From Leptidea sinapis (taxonomy: Eukaryota; Arthropoda; Insecta; Lepidoptera; Pieridae), in NCBI RefSeq assembly GCF_905404315.1, contig NC_066292.1, positions 4,712,001 to 4,776,000 of the forward strand: 64,000 nt of DNA, read 5' to 3'. The position numbers and the translations under genes were made by a program. Below are positions 1 through 10,867 of this stretch, piece after piece; within the stretch, counting starts at the first letter, position 1, and the number at the start of each line of letters is the position of its first letter. The notes beneath the pieces were generated by a model that ran no database searches, was not told the origin of the DNA, and saw only the letters and a program-made list of their open reading frames with translations.

Positions 1-75
1 AAAAAATAATAAATATTGCAGCCGCCATCTTAGTGTAAATTGTGAATTATGTGATATATGTCTACTGTGATTTTA

Positions 76-275
76 GTCCGTGGTACGAGGGACAAAAGTC
101 GCCGATTCTCTCCAGGCAAGACGACTTTTGTCCCTAGTACTAGGGACTAAAAGCGAGCTTCCAGGTTGAAAGAAAATCGTATACGCACCACGTGAGATAA
201 GTAGGACATTGCCACCCGCGATTGTCAATATTCCGCGAGTGAGAATGACTTACTTCTCTCCCTAGGTGCGTAATA
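76..275 (+). mobile_element. MITE with internal hairpin, copy 1
   Basis: Contains TACGAGGGACAAAAGT facing ACTTTTGTCCCTAGTA, i.e. a hairpin, followed by ACGCACCACGTGAGATAAGTA and a CCTAGG segment. A second copy lies in reverse at about 40110-40335, which defines this as a dispersed non-autonomous element. Class unknown. Confidence 0.6.
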
Positions 276-460
276 TACTATAATTGAAGATACTACAAAC
301 TGACAATCACTCATTACGCAGATCATTAATTATACGCTTAGATAGAATAAGACAGCTATTAAAACGTCGAAATAAATTGAGTTTAGAGTTAACCTCTATT
401 CTTAACAATGCGCGCACACTAACACAGACTGTCATACAAATCGCGAGTGTAAGACGTAGC

Positions 461-555
461 TTGTCACGCACACTAAAGTATTAAACCTGGCCTGATTTTA
501 ACGGTTGTCTAACAGCAAGACACTCTATCTAGACGTATAAATTATCTCTTTTACT
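461..555 (+). repeat. short dispersed repeat (GTCACGCACACTAAAGTA), copy 1
   Basis: Shared with 5203-5290 (+) and about 53560-53640 (reverse). All three carry CACACTAAAGTA, a CGGTTGTCTA core and an ACGTATAAATTAT end or its complement. Probably a small MITE. Confidence 0.5.
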
Positions 556-625
556 CACTATTAGAACGTTTATGTACTCGTTGTGCTGCCATGCTCCCGC
601 ATTTCAGCATAATAATTAATTACAG

Positions 626-791
626 GAGGAATGGGCATAGCTCTGGGCTATCAGTATCGATATACAAGCTGGTTGTTTACCCTCTGCTACTGGTACATAA
701 TTCTGATCGAGAAGAGCTTCTGGAATAATCACAGCTATTTGTTTGGACTTGTTGCGCTACTTCTGGCGTGTACTCAGGCAAATTGTTTGTG
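626..791 (+). CDS. GGCX: GGCX exon with conserved WNNHSYL (first exon in window)
   Basis: The acceptor TTACAG ends at 625 and the donor GTAAGT begins at 792. It encodes a hydrophobic segment (TSWLFTLCYWYIILIEKSFW) followed by WNNHSYLFGLVALLL, part of the N-terminal multi-pass membrane domain. The His codon at 730-732 aligns with human His160, a residue reported to assist vitamin K epoxidation. An ATG at 631 lies in frame, but the upstream acceptor and the missing N-terminal domain make it an internal methionine, not the start. Confidence 0.9.
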
Positions 792-3700
792 GTAAGTTTG
801 TTCATCTGGAATTTCATATTCCTTGACTTTGATCCGTAACATTAATTAACAAAACACAGCTTACGTTGTGAATTTTTTTATGTTTTTATATTATAAACAT
901 GCTCCTACAGCTCGGTATCGGTATTATAGGTAATTGAAATATTAAAAACAGGAATCGCACACGATTTCTTTTTTTAATTTCTATAGCAATAATGGTTTTT
1001 ATTATTTGCTGTCAATGTCAAAATGAAAAGGTAATAATAATCTTATAGCGGGTTCACTCGGAGTGTTGCCCCGAATGTAAGTCTTGTGTTATATATTGTT
1101 ATATCTTAAAAGACATTTATTACTACATTCACCTGCGCAAAGTCTATAAAAATTAAATTATTATCAATTATTAAAATTATTGTTAAATTGATGTACAATA
1201 TAGACATTTAATTTCTAAGCTGATTTACATTCTAGGTCACTCGATGTTTACTTCAACCCATCGTTAAAGAAGAACACAGTTCCCTATTGGAACTATTTCA
1301 TACTGAAGTATCAGTTCTTCACTCTCTACTTCATGGCTGGTCTGAAGAAAGGTACCGCGGAATGGTTGACAGGATACTCTGTGCCCAAACTCAGCGCGCA
1401 TTGGGTATTCACTCCGTTCCAGTAAGTAGCCACTCCGCTTTGGATTTTATTTGAATCAGATATCATTCTCAAAGTTAAATTATATAAAAGAATAGGAATA
1501 AGTTTTTGACACTTCTTCTCGTCACTTGTTCATAATTGTAAATTTTACATAACTGATTATTCAAAACTTTAATGATTATTCGCTTCTAATTAATAACTCC
1601 TTTAACCTGATATAAGTATTAGCCTATAGGAAATGCTTAGACCCTTAAGACATATACACTCATTTGAAATACGTAGAACCGGACACATAAGCAAGGAACC
1701 CATAATATATGAAGATTTGCGATTTCTAAACGCCCGACTGACTAGAAAACGATTGTAGCGTGGTTTGGGCGCATAGTTTTTTTTTTCAGAACCAGGCCTT
1801 CTCTTTACAGAACCATTACCTTGATAACTCTGCCAGTAACTTTTGTATTATCGAACCTCTTAGACCCGAAGCAATGACTGCAACAAAAACTTTTTTCTGT
1901 TTTAGTTTATCACACCGGGAAGAAATCAAAACCGCTCGCCTTTTTTAAAATGGGTTTAAAACTGAATACATTTTATATTTTATAACTATACTGGCCATAC
2001 ATATTGTTACAATTTCAAATCTACTTTTTATTTTTTTTATTCTAATTTGGAACGCGTTTATTAAGCAAAAATTTCGGTAATTTCCCACCATTTCTCATAT
2101 TTTTTCGGTTAAAATTAAATCACAATAATGAAATGGGTTGGTAAGGAAAACAGAAAGAGCCGGCGCTCATTTACTTTGTATCAATCGTATATTAGTATAT
2201 CGCTGTATCGATAGATATATCAAAACATCCTCTGTCGAAAACCATAAAAGATAGGGGGCGGCCGCCTACTGGTTGAACTAAAAATCCAGTGAATGTTATC
2301 AAAGCTAGAATTCGCCGAATCCTATAAGGAAACAAAATAAATGCCAGAATACTTTCGGTTATCATCAAAGAAGACCTGATTTTGAAGCGTGGTGCTTATC
2401 GTCGATCCTACAGGAAATATTCTAAATTAATTCCTACATTTCAAGTGAGTGGCTCGAACAACTGAAGAGCACTACAACAAGCAAAATGACAAAGTGTACG
2501 CTCATATACCTATGAGAAGCTTTACAAGTGGTCCGAAAAGTGCATCTGTTTATCATCCTGCGTTAGTCATGGCTTAGTGACTTCAATTCTGTTTCGTCAT
2601 GGAGTTTCCGGCAAAAATGCACCTGGCCACAAGGCACGAACTACCTCAGCTTGCTTTGAAGTCAAGGATTTAGACTTTATAAGAACTGAAGACTGGGCCT
2701 CGTCTAGCCCAGATCTGAATCCCTTGAATTACAAAATATGGTCAATTTTAGAAAACATGGCACGCTCTAAACGACACACCGACATAGAGTAGCTTAAGAA
2801 AGCTGAAGTCAAACAGTGACTAAATTTCCCATGGAAACAGTAATTAAATTCGCAGATTCGTGGCCAGGCCTGCATTATAATTCTTTTTATTTATTGGTGG
2901 GACTTCAATAAATAAATACATATATTAAGATTACATTACATTATAAAAAATAAATGCATTTCTATTAGTAATAGAACTAATCGTCAGACTAGGTAGATTA
3001 CTGTTACTTTATAATAATAAAAATATTATTTTATTTATTATTTAATAGACCTATTAAAGAGAAAGTTCACATTTTCAGCTTATTTCTGTCGATTCCCCAA
3101 ATAGATTACATCATAGTACACTGGTTTGTATTCATGTTTGATCTGACCATTGCTTTCTGGATGATGTGGGCGAAAAGTCGGAACACAGCAATGGTTTTCT
3201 GTGCTTTATTTCACCTTATGAATAGTAGGCTCTTCAAGATAGGTAAGTATTTGATTAAAAATATTTTCAATTATTATGTCGCTTATTGATAAAATTGATA
3301 TATTGAAAAGCGTTAATCTAATGACTTAAAAACAAATTATGCAGCTAAAGGTACATATGAGAACAATATAGATATTGGAAGAATACTGGCACAATTTAAC
3401 AAATTTTCTGCCAGCTACTTATATTCTTTGGGATGCTGAGCTGAGGATATATGCGTATGTTTCTATGGCACTTTCAACGAAAAATACAATACCTAGACTC
3501 TCCAAAACAGCACTTTTAGATAAATTGGAGTCCTGAATATAACATGCAAGAAGAAAAATTGGGCATTATTTACTGTAACAATATAAGCAATACATACGAG
3601 GGTATAATTTGTAGGCACGAAGTGAAGCTGAAAATAATAATACACTCGGAGTTTCTCCCGAGCGATACATAGGGCTTTACTGGCTTTGAGACAAATAAAA

Positions 3701-6700
3701 TACAAATTAAGATTCACAAAACATAGTTTAGCAAATGAATTACAAATATCAAGAATTAAAAAATTGAACGCAGAGAGCAATTTTTCAACAAACAAGTCTT
3801 TTTGAGAGCTATTAAAAATATTTCATATTCTTGTTTAAAGAAAAGAATTGAATAAAGAAAATTTTGATAACAAACCAACACCACACAATGAAATAACAAA
3901 ACTCAAATCTTCCATAGAATGAACCCATTAAATTAAGTAAATAATACAATTCATATTAAAATTCATATTAAATATAATTAATTTTATAAATGAAAAAAAT
4001 GTACATAATAACATAATTGAAAAATTAATTATGTAGTACTTACTTGAATATTGCGCCTCGAAATACTCGATAGTTGGTTTTTTAATCGCATAGCACTCGA
4101 GTTAGCTTTGGAGTCGGGACATAATGTTCTGCCCCTGTATCGCTCCGTGTTTCATTTCGTCCGTCAACTCTTGTCACCCGAAATTATTTTGCTTGCAGTT
4201 ACAAAATCGTTACTTTAAATTTGATTGAATATTACGTTCTTATAGTATTTAAAGCATTAAGTAAACTGAAAAATAGTAAATAATCTGTGATACAAAAAAA
4301 TATTTCTGACTGTTTATGCGAAACGTATATCACGTTTCGCATAACGAAAAGTTCGCGTGATCGTGATTCCGGTAGAAAATTTGAGTCAGGTAGTTCAAAT
4401 AGGAAACGAGCTATCAAAAGAAAGCAGGTAAAAGAAAATCTACGCGGATCTTTATCTAAATATATAGAAAGTGATGATCAAGAGATCTCTTCAAAATATT
4501 TTTTGACTGAAAGTGACTCAAATCCTGTTCCAACTGAAAAAAAGCCTTCCACGTCATCATGGGTGCCGCCGCCGTCATTAGTAAAAACAACGAGGTGACT
4601 GGTGCTGCCGTCAATTCTATCCAGTGCATAACACGTGTCTGAGACCGAGTCTATATCCATGACATACATCCATGACTGCTGGAATGGAAAATCTGAATTC
4701 TCAAAATAAGGGCAGATGAAGCTCATGCATTCAATGCGGAAGAAATTTTCAAAATTAACTATTTTTATGTCATAATCGATATTTTACGCGCAAGCTGCCA
4801 TCCTAGGTTTGAGGCTCTTAAACATTGATGGACATGACTTTTTTTGGTGCCGAAATACATAAAAGAAAAAAATTAACTGAAGTGGATCACTATCGAAATA
4901 GTCCTGAGAATTATTGCTTCTAAGTTCTACGCCTGTTACAGTTGCGTCTGCTGAAAGGAGCTTTTCGAGGCGCAAACATAAAATTTATCGTCACTGTATT
5001 TGTAAAGACCTGCCGCCTGGAGCCTCGCAATGGGTAGGGCTATCTCTGGCCATAGTTTCAAGGACACTTTAGGCATTTCAAACCCAAACTTGCTCATAGT
5101 AATCTTTTCTCATCACCATCATCGTCAGCCATCAAAACCTCAAAATCATTTCCGTGACGATCGGTCCTGCACTGCCCTCATCCAACGTAGACGTTGCTTA
5201 ATGTCACGCACACTAAAGTAATAAATCTGGCCTGTTTTCATCGGTTGTCTAGCAGCAAGAGGCTCTACTCGACGTATAAATTATCTTAGTAACAAACATA
5301 ATAATCAGACAAACATTTAAACTTAAACTGATAACACAGCCTTTGTATTTTTTTACTACTTCTTCTTTGTACTAACCAAAAGTAACACATTTTCATTGCG
5401 AGTATCATTCCGGTGTACCGATTCGGCTGTGTTATAAATCTTCAGGAATTTTATCAATTTCAACCTTTTTTCGGAGAAGATCGTCGGAAAATTTGAAATA
5501 AGCATAAAAGGACACTATTGGCTCTACACAGACCATGGAACTCGTGATGCCCTTGCAGTGTTTTTAACCGACAAAAATATAAAACGACCAACTGTTATAA
5601 AATCAAATTAAAAAATATGAAACATGGGAACGTCTTATTTATTAGTCCATTAGTTACATTCAGTAATGTCACGAGTTGAACTGATTCAGAAATAAGCGCT
5701 CATGAAAGTAGGACAATATTTTATAAAATATCTGTTTATTTATATATATTTCTAGGTATGTTTCCATGGGTGTGTCTAGCTACGATGCCGCTCTTTTATC
5801 CATTCGATTGGCCTAGAAGAATTCAACTCGGGTTTTCAAATGCATTGTCATACTTGAGTTTTGTGAAGTGGTGTTTTATCTCAAACATGAATGTTCCTAA
5901 GTGTGAAGAAAACGTAAAATGTATCAGAAGTGCAGTTAACAATGACGAAACCACAAAAGATGAGAATGATTTACAAGAACCAGAAGAAGACATGGCTGGT
6001 GATGTATTCTGCCATGAGAAAGACAATGAAGAAAACTCCTCCCAAGTGGAGCCAGATGTACAACAACCAGAAGTCGAAAATCAATCAATGAAAACCTTCA
6101 TTCTTATTTTACTGTATGTCTTCTTGCAGATGTTTTTACCATATTCTCATTTCATCACTAAGGTAATGTGAAATGCGTATTTTTTGTTTGTAAGTATGTA
6201 TGACGTCAATGAATAGTCAAGTTTATTGTAGGTCTTTCCTAGTGGTAATGTCCAGAGTAAAAAAAAATAGGTAACATGTAGGTATGTAAATTTATTGAAT
6301 TAGGCGTTACTTTGCGGAAATCCATAATTATACAAATGATTTAAGTTTTCTTTAGTGTTAATTCCGCCTCTATATATTTTTAAAAAAACAATTCGACACG
6401 TGTTTCGCCTCTACACGAGGCATCCTCAGGACGTGTTGTCTCGCCAAAATCTGGGCCATCTGGACTCCAGGAGTCTCATGCCAGATTTTGGCGAGACCAG
6501 GTGTAGGTATATTCTTGTTTTTTTCGCAGTCATATTATACAAGCACTTAAAACATTTTATTAATTAATAAATCTTTCAGAAGTGTTAAAAATCCGGAAAT
6601 ATTTCAAACAAAAAACATGGCAAACATTTTATTTCTACTAATTACAGGGTTCAAAATATTCTTATTATAATCCCGCAAATGATTTATTAAACGTCCCAGC

Positions 6701-9700
6701 AGTTACTACAAACACTAGTACTAGTAGTAACTTTCAATAAAACTATTGAAACTTATGTATGGCACTGAATGTTCACTTTATCGCTCAGTTTCTGAATGAA
6801 ACGATGAATTAATTCCAAATTCAAAGCCTCTTTGTATACGCCTAAGAATTATTCTCGAATGATATCGAACAGAACCATAAATAATAAACAGGAGAGAACA
6901 AACATGTAAACACTTTCTTTGTGTAACAGCAAGTTATCTCATAATCGACACTAATATTTGAGTAGAAATTATGTGACTTTCGCGAATATTCGACGTGACC
7001 TTAGTATGATATTAGATATTATAAACAGTTTCTTTTATTCAATGTCACAATGTTTGAAGTCTAACTAATATTTTCGAGTTAAGAACTAAGTTTTGAAAAT
7101 TGATAATTTTAAACATATGTCAATCATATTAGTCAAGGACTTAAGTAATTTGCATTATTATTAATTCTCTAGAAAATTTACTTCTGTTCAAACACTGTTT
7201 AGAATTTTATATTTAACCATTCTGCCATTAAAATTCAAAAGTACAAAAGTTTTATGCACTCTGGATTCATACAAGCATATAACATTGAATATTAGTAAAC
7301 TTTTCAGATAATTTGCAATTTTTTTAGGGATTTAACAATTGGACGAATGGACTGTATGGCTACTCCTGGGATATGATGGTACACACCTGGGATATAGATT
7401 CTGTTGTCATCAAAGTCGTGGACAATGACCAGAACGCAGAATTCTACCTCGACCCTTACGCATACACTCCGAATGATCGTTGGACTAGACATGGTGATAT
7501 GGTATACCAGTACGCACATTGTTTGAAAGACAAACTTGCAAAATTACAAAACAATAAAGGCGTTCCAAATATTTCCATATACATAGATGTGTGGTGCTCT
7601 ATGAATGGAAGATTTACGCAGAGAATGTTTGATTCAAAAGCTGATTTGTTGCAAGTTTCGTGGTCGCCATTCCAGCCGATTTCTTTCCTTATGCCTTTAT
7701 TGGATGAAGGACTGAAGTGGAGAGAGGTGCTGCAAAAAATTCGTGGAGATGTCCACTCTTGGAATAACTATACAGATGTCACTTTCATTGCCGAATTTCC
7801 AGGTTTGTTATGAGTTCAATATAAGGTTTTATTCATAAATAAAACTAACTATTGTTAAGTTATGGTTATCGTACCCCAAGGGTAACCAACGGAAACCTTA
7901 CTATCTCTCCGATGTTTGTCCGTCCATCTGTCTCAATATTTATTTTTTTATTTTTATGGAATAGGAGGACAAACGAGCGTATGGTTCACCTGTTGTTAAG
8001 TGATCACCGCCGCCCACAATCTCTTGCAACACCAGAGGAATCACAGGACCGGCCTTTAAATAATATGCATTAATATTGCCACTAAAGCACAAAAAATAAC
8101 TTATAGCAAAAACAAAATAATAATAGCCAAATTTTTCGGATCGGACTTTTCGTTTGAAGTTATGACAGGTATAAAAACTTCTGAGTAAGAAAAGTGTCAC
8201 GGTTTGAACAAACGGTCGTACGTTTCCTACCTACGTATTTAATTTTTTTTATAAATAATATAACTGCGGGCCTCGTCAGTGTTCACTTCCCCATGCCCAC
8301 GGTACACCTTCATTACTAAACGTCTTCGGAATACAATGTGTGCGAGGTCAAATTTTCATCAAGGCGAGGCTAAAAATACTTGAAACTACGAAATACAACC
8401 AATTTTTTGGAATTTGTCAACTGTAACTCGTTGCGATGGCGAAATTTATTTTGGACGTGGAGAAAAATATATTTTGATCAATATATTTTAGTTTGTTATT
8501 GTTGTTGTTGTCTAATATCTCAATGCTGACTCATATCAGTCGGCCAACAGGCTCGTTCTTTTGTAAAAGGGTTTTGGATCTTACTGCTACTGGTTTGTAT
8601 GTGGACATATAAAATAGGTTTGTGGAAGAGTTGCACTAAGCGTAATAGGTCTCTTAATGAAATGTGATCACCGCTGCGCATACTCTCTTTTACCTCCATA
8701 GGAGTCACGTGTTGAAGGCAGTAGTAGAAAGTAGTATACCCATATCGTCCAACTGCACAAGCAAGTTATTACTTTTTTTTATATAATCGCCTATAAAATG
8801 CTCACAGAATACCTTTATTTATTTACGGTGTGAGTAGATGATGCAGCTACTGTACTAAATAACTTTTGTTTTTATTAATTTACATTTACTTTTTGAAGTT
8901 ATACTTCTTTAGGCGCGTTATGACAAAATGTTGAAATATTACGATGAGCGCGCATTACATAACACAAAAGTGACAACAGGGTGAAGTTGGTTCCTAGAAT
9001 TTTAGGACGTTTGCAACATTAGTTTTTTTTTGGTATCTTCGTCGATAAGCAAAAGGTTCAAGCCCGTACAGCCGTATTCGTTATTTAATAATTAACTGTC
9101 AAAGAGGCAGCATGGTCTCTGACCTTAGCCTGTTCCTTGTAGAACGAATAAAAAAATGTAATTGTCAAAGTCATCGTTGCAAGATCTTTACAATATTGTT
9201 CTTTCTACAAACGTAGATTAGCAAAAGGAATAAATAATTTTAAGAAATTTTGCTTTGTTAGGCAAAAGAAGTATAACTTCTTGTATGCATACATAAGTAC
9301 ACACACACTTTTTTTTTACTTCCTCGTGTAAAGCATTCAAAATTTGAAGTTGTTTGTTGCATCACTTTACATATTTTAATGTAATTGAAATGATTTGTAA
9401 AACGATGACCAGTGCCGGGAGAAACTTGTGTCTTCTATCGAGTCCTCTCTCGATAAGGTCGCGGAATGGGGTAAATTGAACCTTTGACTCAAGACTCAAG
9501 TTTGCGCGTTTACCACTAAAAAAACCCCATTTGTCGTATCACCGCTCTTCGAGAACACTTCTCTTAAAGCCGCGCCTAGTATCGGAATACTGGGTCTCGA
9601 AATCTCGAGCGATTGCCAATTCCGTGGCCATCTGGAGGGCAAAGCCAAATTGGCTTCGAAGAAGCTGGGCGTCATCAATAGAGCACGGCAATACTTCAAG

Positions 9701-10867
9701 CCGGCCCACATTCTAGCGCTCTACATAGCGCAGGTCCGGCCACACATGGAGTATTGCTGTCATCTCTAATCTGGCGCACCCCAGTATCTACTCGATCCAT
9801 TTGACCGCGTGCAACGTAGAGCAGCTCGAATTGTCGGGGACTCAGTACTCTGTGAACGGCTGGATCTCTTGGCGTTGCGTAGAGACGTCGCTTCATTGTG
9901 TGTCTTCTACCGCATTTATCACGGGGAGTGTTCCGAAGAGCTGTTTAACCTGATTCCTGCCGCCAAATTCCACCTTCGCACGACACGCCACAAGTTAGGA
10001 TTTCATCCCCACCATCTGTATGTGTGGCGGTCCTCCACAGTGCGGTTTTCAAGGAGCTTTCTCCCTCGTACTACAAAGCTATGGAATGAGCTTCCTTGTG
10101 CGGTGTTTCCGGGACAATACGACATGGGTACCTTAAAAAAAGCGCGTACACCTTCCTTAAAGGCCGGCAACGCTCTTGTGATTCCTCTGGTGTTGCAAGA
10201 GAATGTGAGCGGCGGTGATCACTTAACACCAGGTGACCCGTACGCTCGTTTGTCCTCCTATTCCATAAAAAAATAAAAAATAAAAAAAAAGATGAAAATG
10301 TAAATCTTGATTTAAAAGAAGTCAATGAGTTTCTTGCTACTTCTTCTCATTAGCTCAACTCTTTACGAAGTAGCAGTAGATTCATAAGATAATAATTGTT
10401 TTTTTTTTATATTCATAAGTGTCATTTCGGTGACCTACATCAATAAAGTGATTTTGATTTGACTATTAGTGAATACTTTAAAATCAAATGGTGACTTTAT
10501 TTTTTCAGATTATGAGCAGGAAAAATTCCTTCCCTCAGAATTATCGAATGTCACATTAACAATTTTGGAGGGAACAGTGGCCTACAAGCCGGTTGTGAAC
10601 GACGCGTCCAAAGAGAAAACATTAATGCTCACATCGGATGAAAGAATTGAGTTGATTCCAGGAAGGTTTCACAAAGTTAAAAACATTGCTACGACACCGG
10701 CGTTTTATATGTACACATTTTCTAACACGTCTGATTCTATGGTAACTCCAAATATAGAAAGATTACCGATTTTAAAAGAACTCTCAAGGAGAATTTACAA
10801 TATGAAGAGATTTATTGAAATAATTATGATGTATGTGTTACAGATGTGTGACTGCAATTTCATATAA
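626..10867 (+). CDS. GGCX: vitamin K-dependent gamma-glutamyl carboxylase, six exons, 5' end outside window
   Basis: Spliced gene with exons 626-791, 1236-1421, 3079-3242, 5756-6162, 7328-7802 and 10509-10867. The phases match at every junction (TG|G, CA|C, G|GT, AAG|GGA, G|AT), and all introns are GT..AG. GGCX is an integral ER membrane enzyme that converts glutamate to gamma-carboxyglutamate in secreted proteins while oxidising vitamin K hydroquinone to the epoxide. Recognised from long collinear similarity to animal GGCX: WNNHSYL, AGLKK, FHLMNSRLF, LPYSHF, NNWTNGLYGYSWDMMVH, WSPFQ and FHKV occur in the family order. The visible part is about 585 residues; the N-terminal ~100 residues must be upstream. 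Insect enzymes are about 670 residues, so the length fits. The C-terminus is uncertain: either the stop at 10865-10867 is used, or a donor at 10831 leads to an exon not found. Introns hold many transposon pieces, but the exons show no damage. Confidence 0.93.
1236..1421 (+). CDS. GGCX: GGCX exon with the active-site lysine
   Basis: Bounded by TCTAG (to 1235) and GTAAGT (from 1422). It encodes PYWNYFILKYQFFTLYFMAG then LKKGTAEWLTGYS. The second Lys of LKK (AAA, 1348-1350) aligns with human Lys218, the base that deprotonates vitamin K hydroquinone. The following WLTGYS..LSAHWVFTPF matches the carboxylase core, so the enzyme is predicted to be catalytically competent. Confidence 0.92.
2290..2870 (+). 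pseudogene. Tc1/mariner-type transposase relic in GGCX intron 2
   Basis: Decayed transposase on the sense strand. Recognisable pieces in order: the helix-turn-helix region (ARIRRIL, then IIKEDL and AYRRSYRK near 2310-2420), then NAPGHKARTT..FEVKDLDF and EDWASSSPDLNPLNYKIW (2610-2740), which is the motif surrounding the second and third catalytic aspartates, then MARSKRHTDIE. Several stops and frame changes interrupt it. The arrangement is most like maT/mariner DD37D elements. No clear terminal repeats were found. Confidence 0.75.
3079..3242 (+). CDS. GGCX: GGCX exon, transmembrane helix plus FHLMNSRLF
   Basis: Acceptor TTTTCAG ends at 3078; donor GTAAGT starts at 3243. It encodes a hydrophobic run (IIVHWFVFMFDLTIAFWMMW) and AMVFCALFHLMNSRLFKIG. 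The FHxMNSxLFxIG block is highly conserved in animal GGCX. Confidence 0.9.
4287..5005 (+). pseudogene. hAT-family (ZMYM5-like) transposase relic, internally deleted
   Basis: The N-terminal part (4287-4598) encodes a Ser/Lys-rich segment with SSNRKRAIKRKQVKENLRGS, typical of the start of insect hAT transposases with a TTF/MYM zinc finger. About 300 bp later, 4922-4987 encodes VTVASAERSFSRRKHKI, the conserved start of the hAT C-terminal dimerisation domain. The DDE core between them is missing. The element is dead and sits in GGCX intron 3. Confidence 0.65.
5118..5198 (-). repeat. RTE-type LINE 3' scrap
   Basis: CATCATCGTCAGCC and GACGATCGGTCCTGC..GCCCTCATCCAAC are reverse complements of the RTE C-terminal and tail sequence seen at 28858-29283 and 54485-54772. 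Confidence 0.5.
5203..5290 (+). repeat. short dispersed repeat (GTCACGCACACTAAAGTA), copy 2
   Basis: Same family as 461-555, inside GGCX intron 3. Confidence 0.5.
5756..6162 (+). CDS. GGCX: GGCX exon with an acidic insert between membrane helices
   Basis: Acceptor TTTCTAG ends at 5755; donor GTAATG starts at 6163. It encodes MFPWVCLATMPLFYPFDWPR, then a variable linker rich in Glu, Asp and Asn (roughly 5935-6085), then a last membrane helix FILILLYVFLQMFLPYSHFI. In other animals the same loop is variable and basic or neutral rather than strongly acidic. An opposite-strand ORF here is a shadow. Confidence 0.9.
6289..6505 (+). mobile_element. foldback MITE (ATTCGACACGTGTTTCGCC family), copy 1
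   Basis: Begins AAATTTATTGAATTAGGCG, like the copy at 35079, and carries TTAATTCCGCC, ACACGTGTTTCGCCTCTACA and a GTCTCGCCAAAATCTG hairpin. This copy has lost most of its right arm. It lies in GGCX intron 4. Confidence 0.6.
7328..7802 (+). CDS. GGCX: GGCX exon, start of the lumenal domain
   Basis: Acceptor TTTTTTAG ends at 7327; donor GTTTGT, weaker than the others, starts at 7803. It opens with GFNNWTNGLYGYSWDMMVHT, nearly invariant in the family, and continues through RWTRHGDMVYQYAHCL, IYIDVWCSMNGRFTQRMFD, LLQVSWSPFQP and VTFIAEFP. The human counterpart is lumenal and binds propeptide and substrate. Confidence 0.92.
7940..8052 (-). mobile_element. Jockey/CR1-type LINE 3' tail
   Basis: TTTTATGGAATAGGAGGACAA through GTGATCACCGCCGCCCACAA to CACCAGAGGAATCACAGGA is the reverse complement of the 3' end of the LINE at 9411-10285. 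Only the tail remains, in GGCX intron 5. Confidence 0.65.
8520..8725 (-). repeat. old degenerate LINE 3' tail
   Basis: GTGATCACCGCTGCGCATAC and CCATAGGAGTCACG are weak matches to the Jockey-type tail family. Highly decayed. Confidence 0.35.
8790..10462 (+). mobile_element. 3' region of a LINE-like element split by another LINE
   Basis: Segments AATGCTCACAGAATACC (8798), TTGTTGCATCACTTTACA (9353) with GAAATGATTTGTAAAACGAT (9388), and AATCTTGATTTAAAAG..TTCTTGCTACTTCTTCTCATT (10303-10350) to AATAAAGTGATTTTGA are collinear with the uninterrupted copy at about 45420-45830. Here they are separated by the younger insert at 9411-10290. Confidence 0.55.
9411..10290 (+). pseudogene. Jockey-clade LINE, reverse transcriptase C-terminus and 3' tail
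   Basis: 5'-truncated non-LTR retrotransposon. Frames encode SSIESSLDKVAEWGKLNL, then IGILGLEISSDCQFRGHLEG, KLGVINRARQYF, YIAQVRPHMEYC and then (9809 on) VQRRAARIVGDSVLCERLD, FYRIYHGECSEELFNLIP and RSFLPRTTKLWNELP. These form the region after the polymerase domain in Jockey/CR1-type elements. At least two frame breaks occur. It ends with GTGATCACTTAACACCAGGT.. and an A-rich tail. Inserted into another LINE copy with GATGA-like bases on both sides. Confidence 0.8.
10509..10867 (+). CDS. GGCX: GGCX last recognised exon
   Basis: The acceptor TTTTTTCAG ends at 10508. It encodes DYEQEKFLPSELSNVTLTIL, a beta-rich stretch, then IELIPGRFHKVKNIATTP and FYMYTFSNTSD, matching the C-terminal lumenal region of GGCX. 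The open frame stops at 10865-10867. A consensus donor GTATGT at 10831 in frame phase 2 could instead splice to a further exon, as vertebrate proteins extend further; none was identified downstream. Confidence 0.82.

Noticed and set aside
4478..4975. Minus-strand ORFs as genes
   Set aside because: Opposite strand of the hAT relic, without recognisable content.
7304..7519. Minus-strand ORF opposite a GGCX exon
   Set aside because: Shadow of the coding strand; the plus strand has strong family similarity.
7852..8073. ORF downstream of a GGCX exon as an alternative last exon
   Set aside because: It runs into a reverse LINE tail, and the frame that continues GGCX homology is the exon at 10509.
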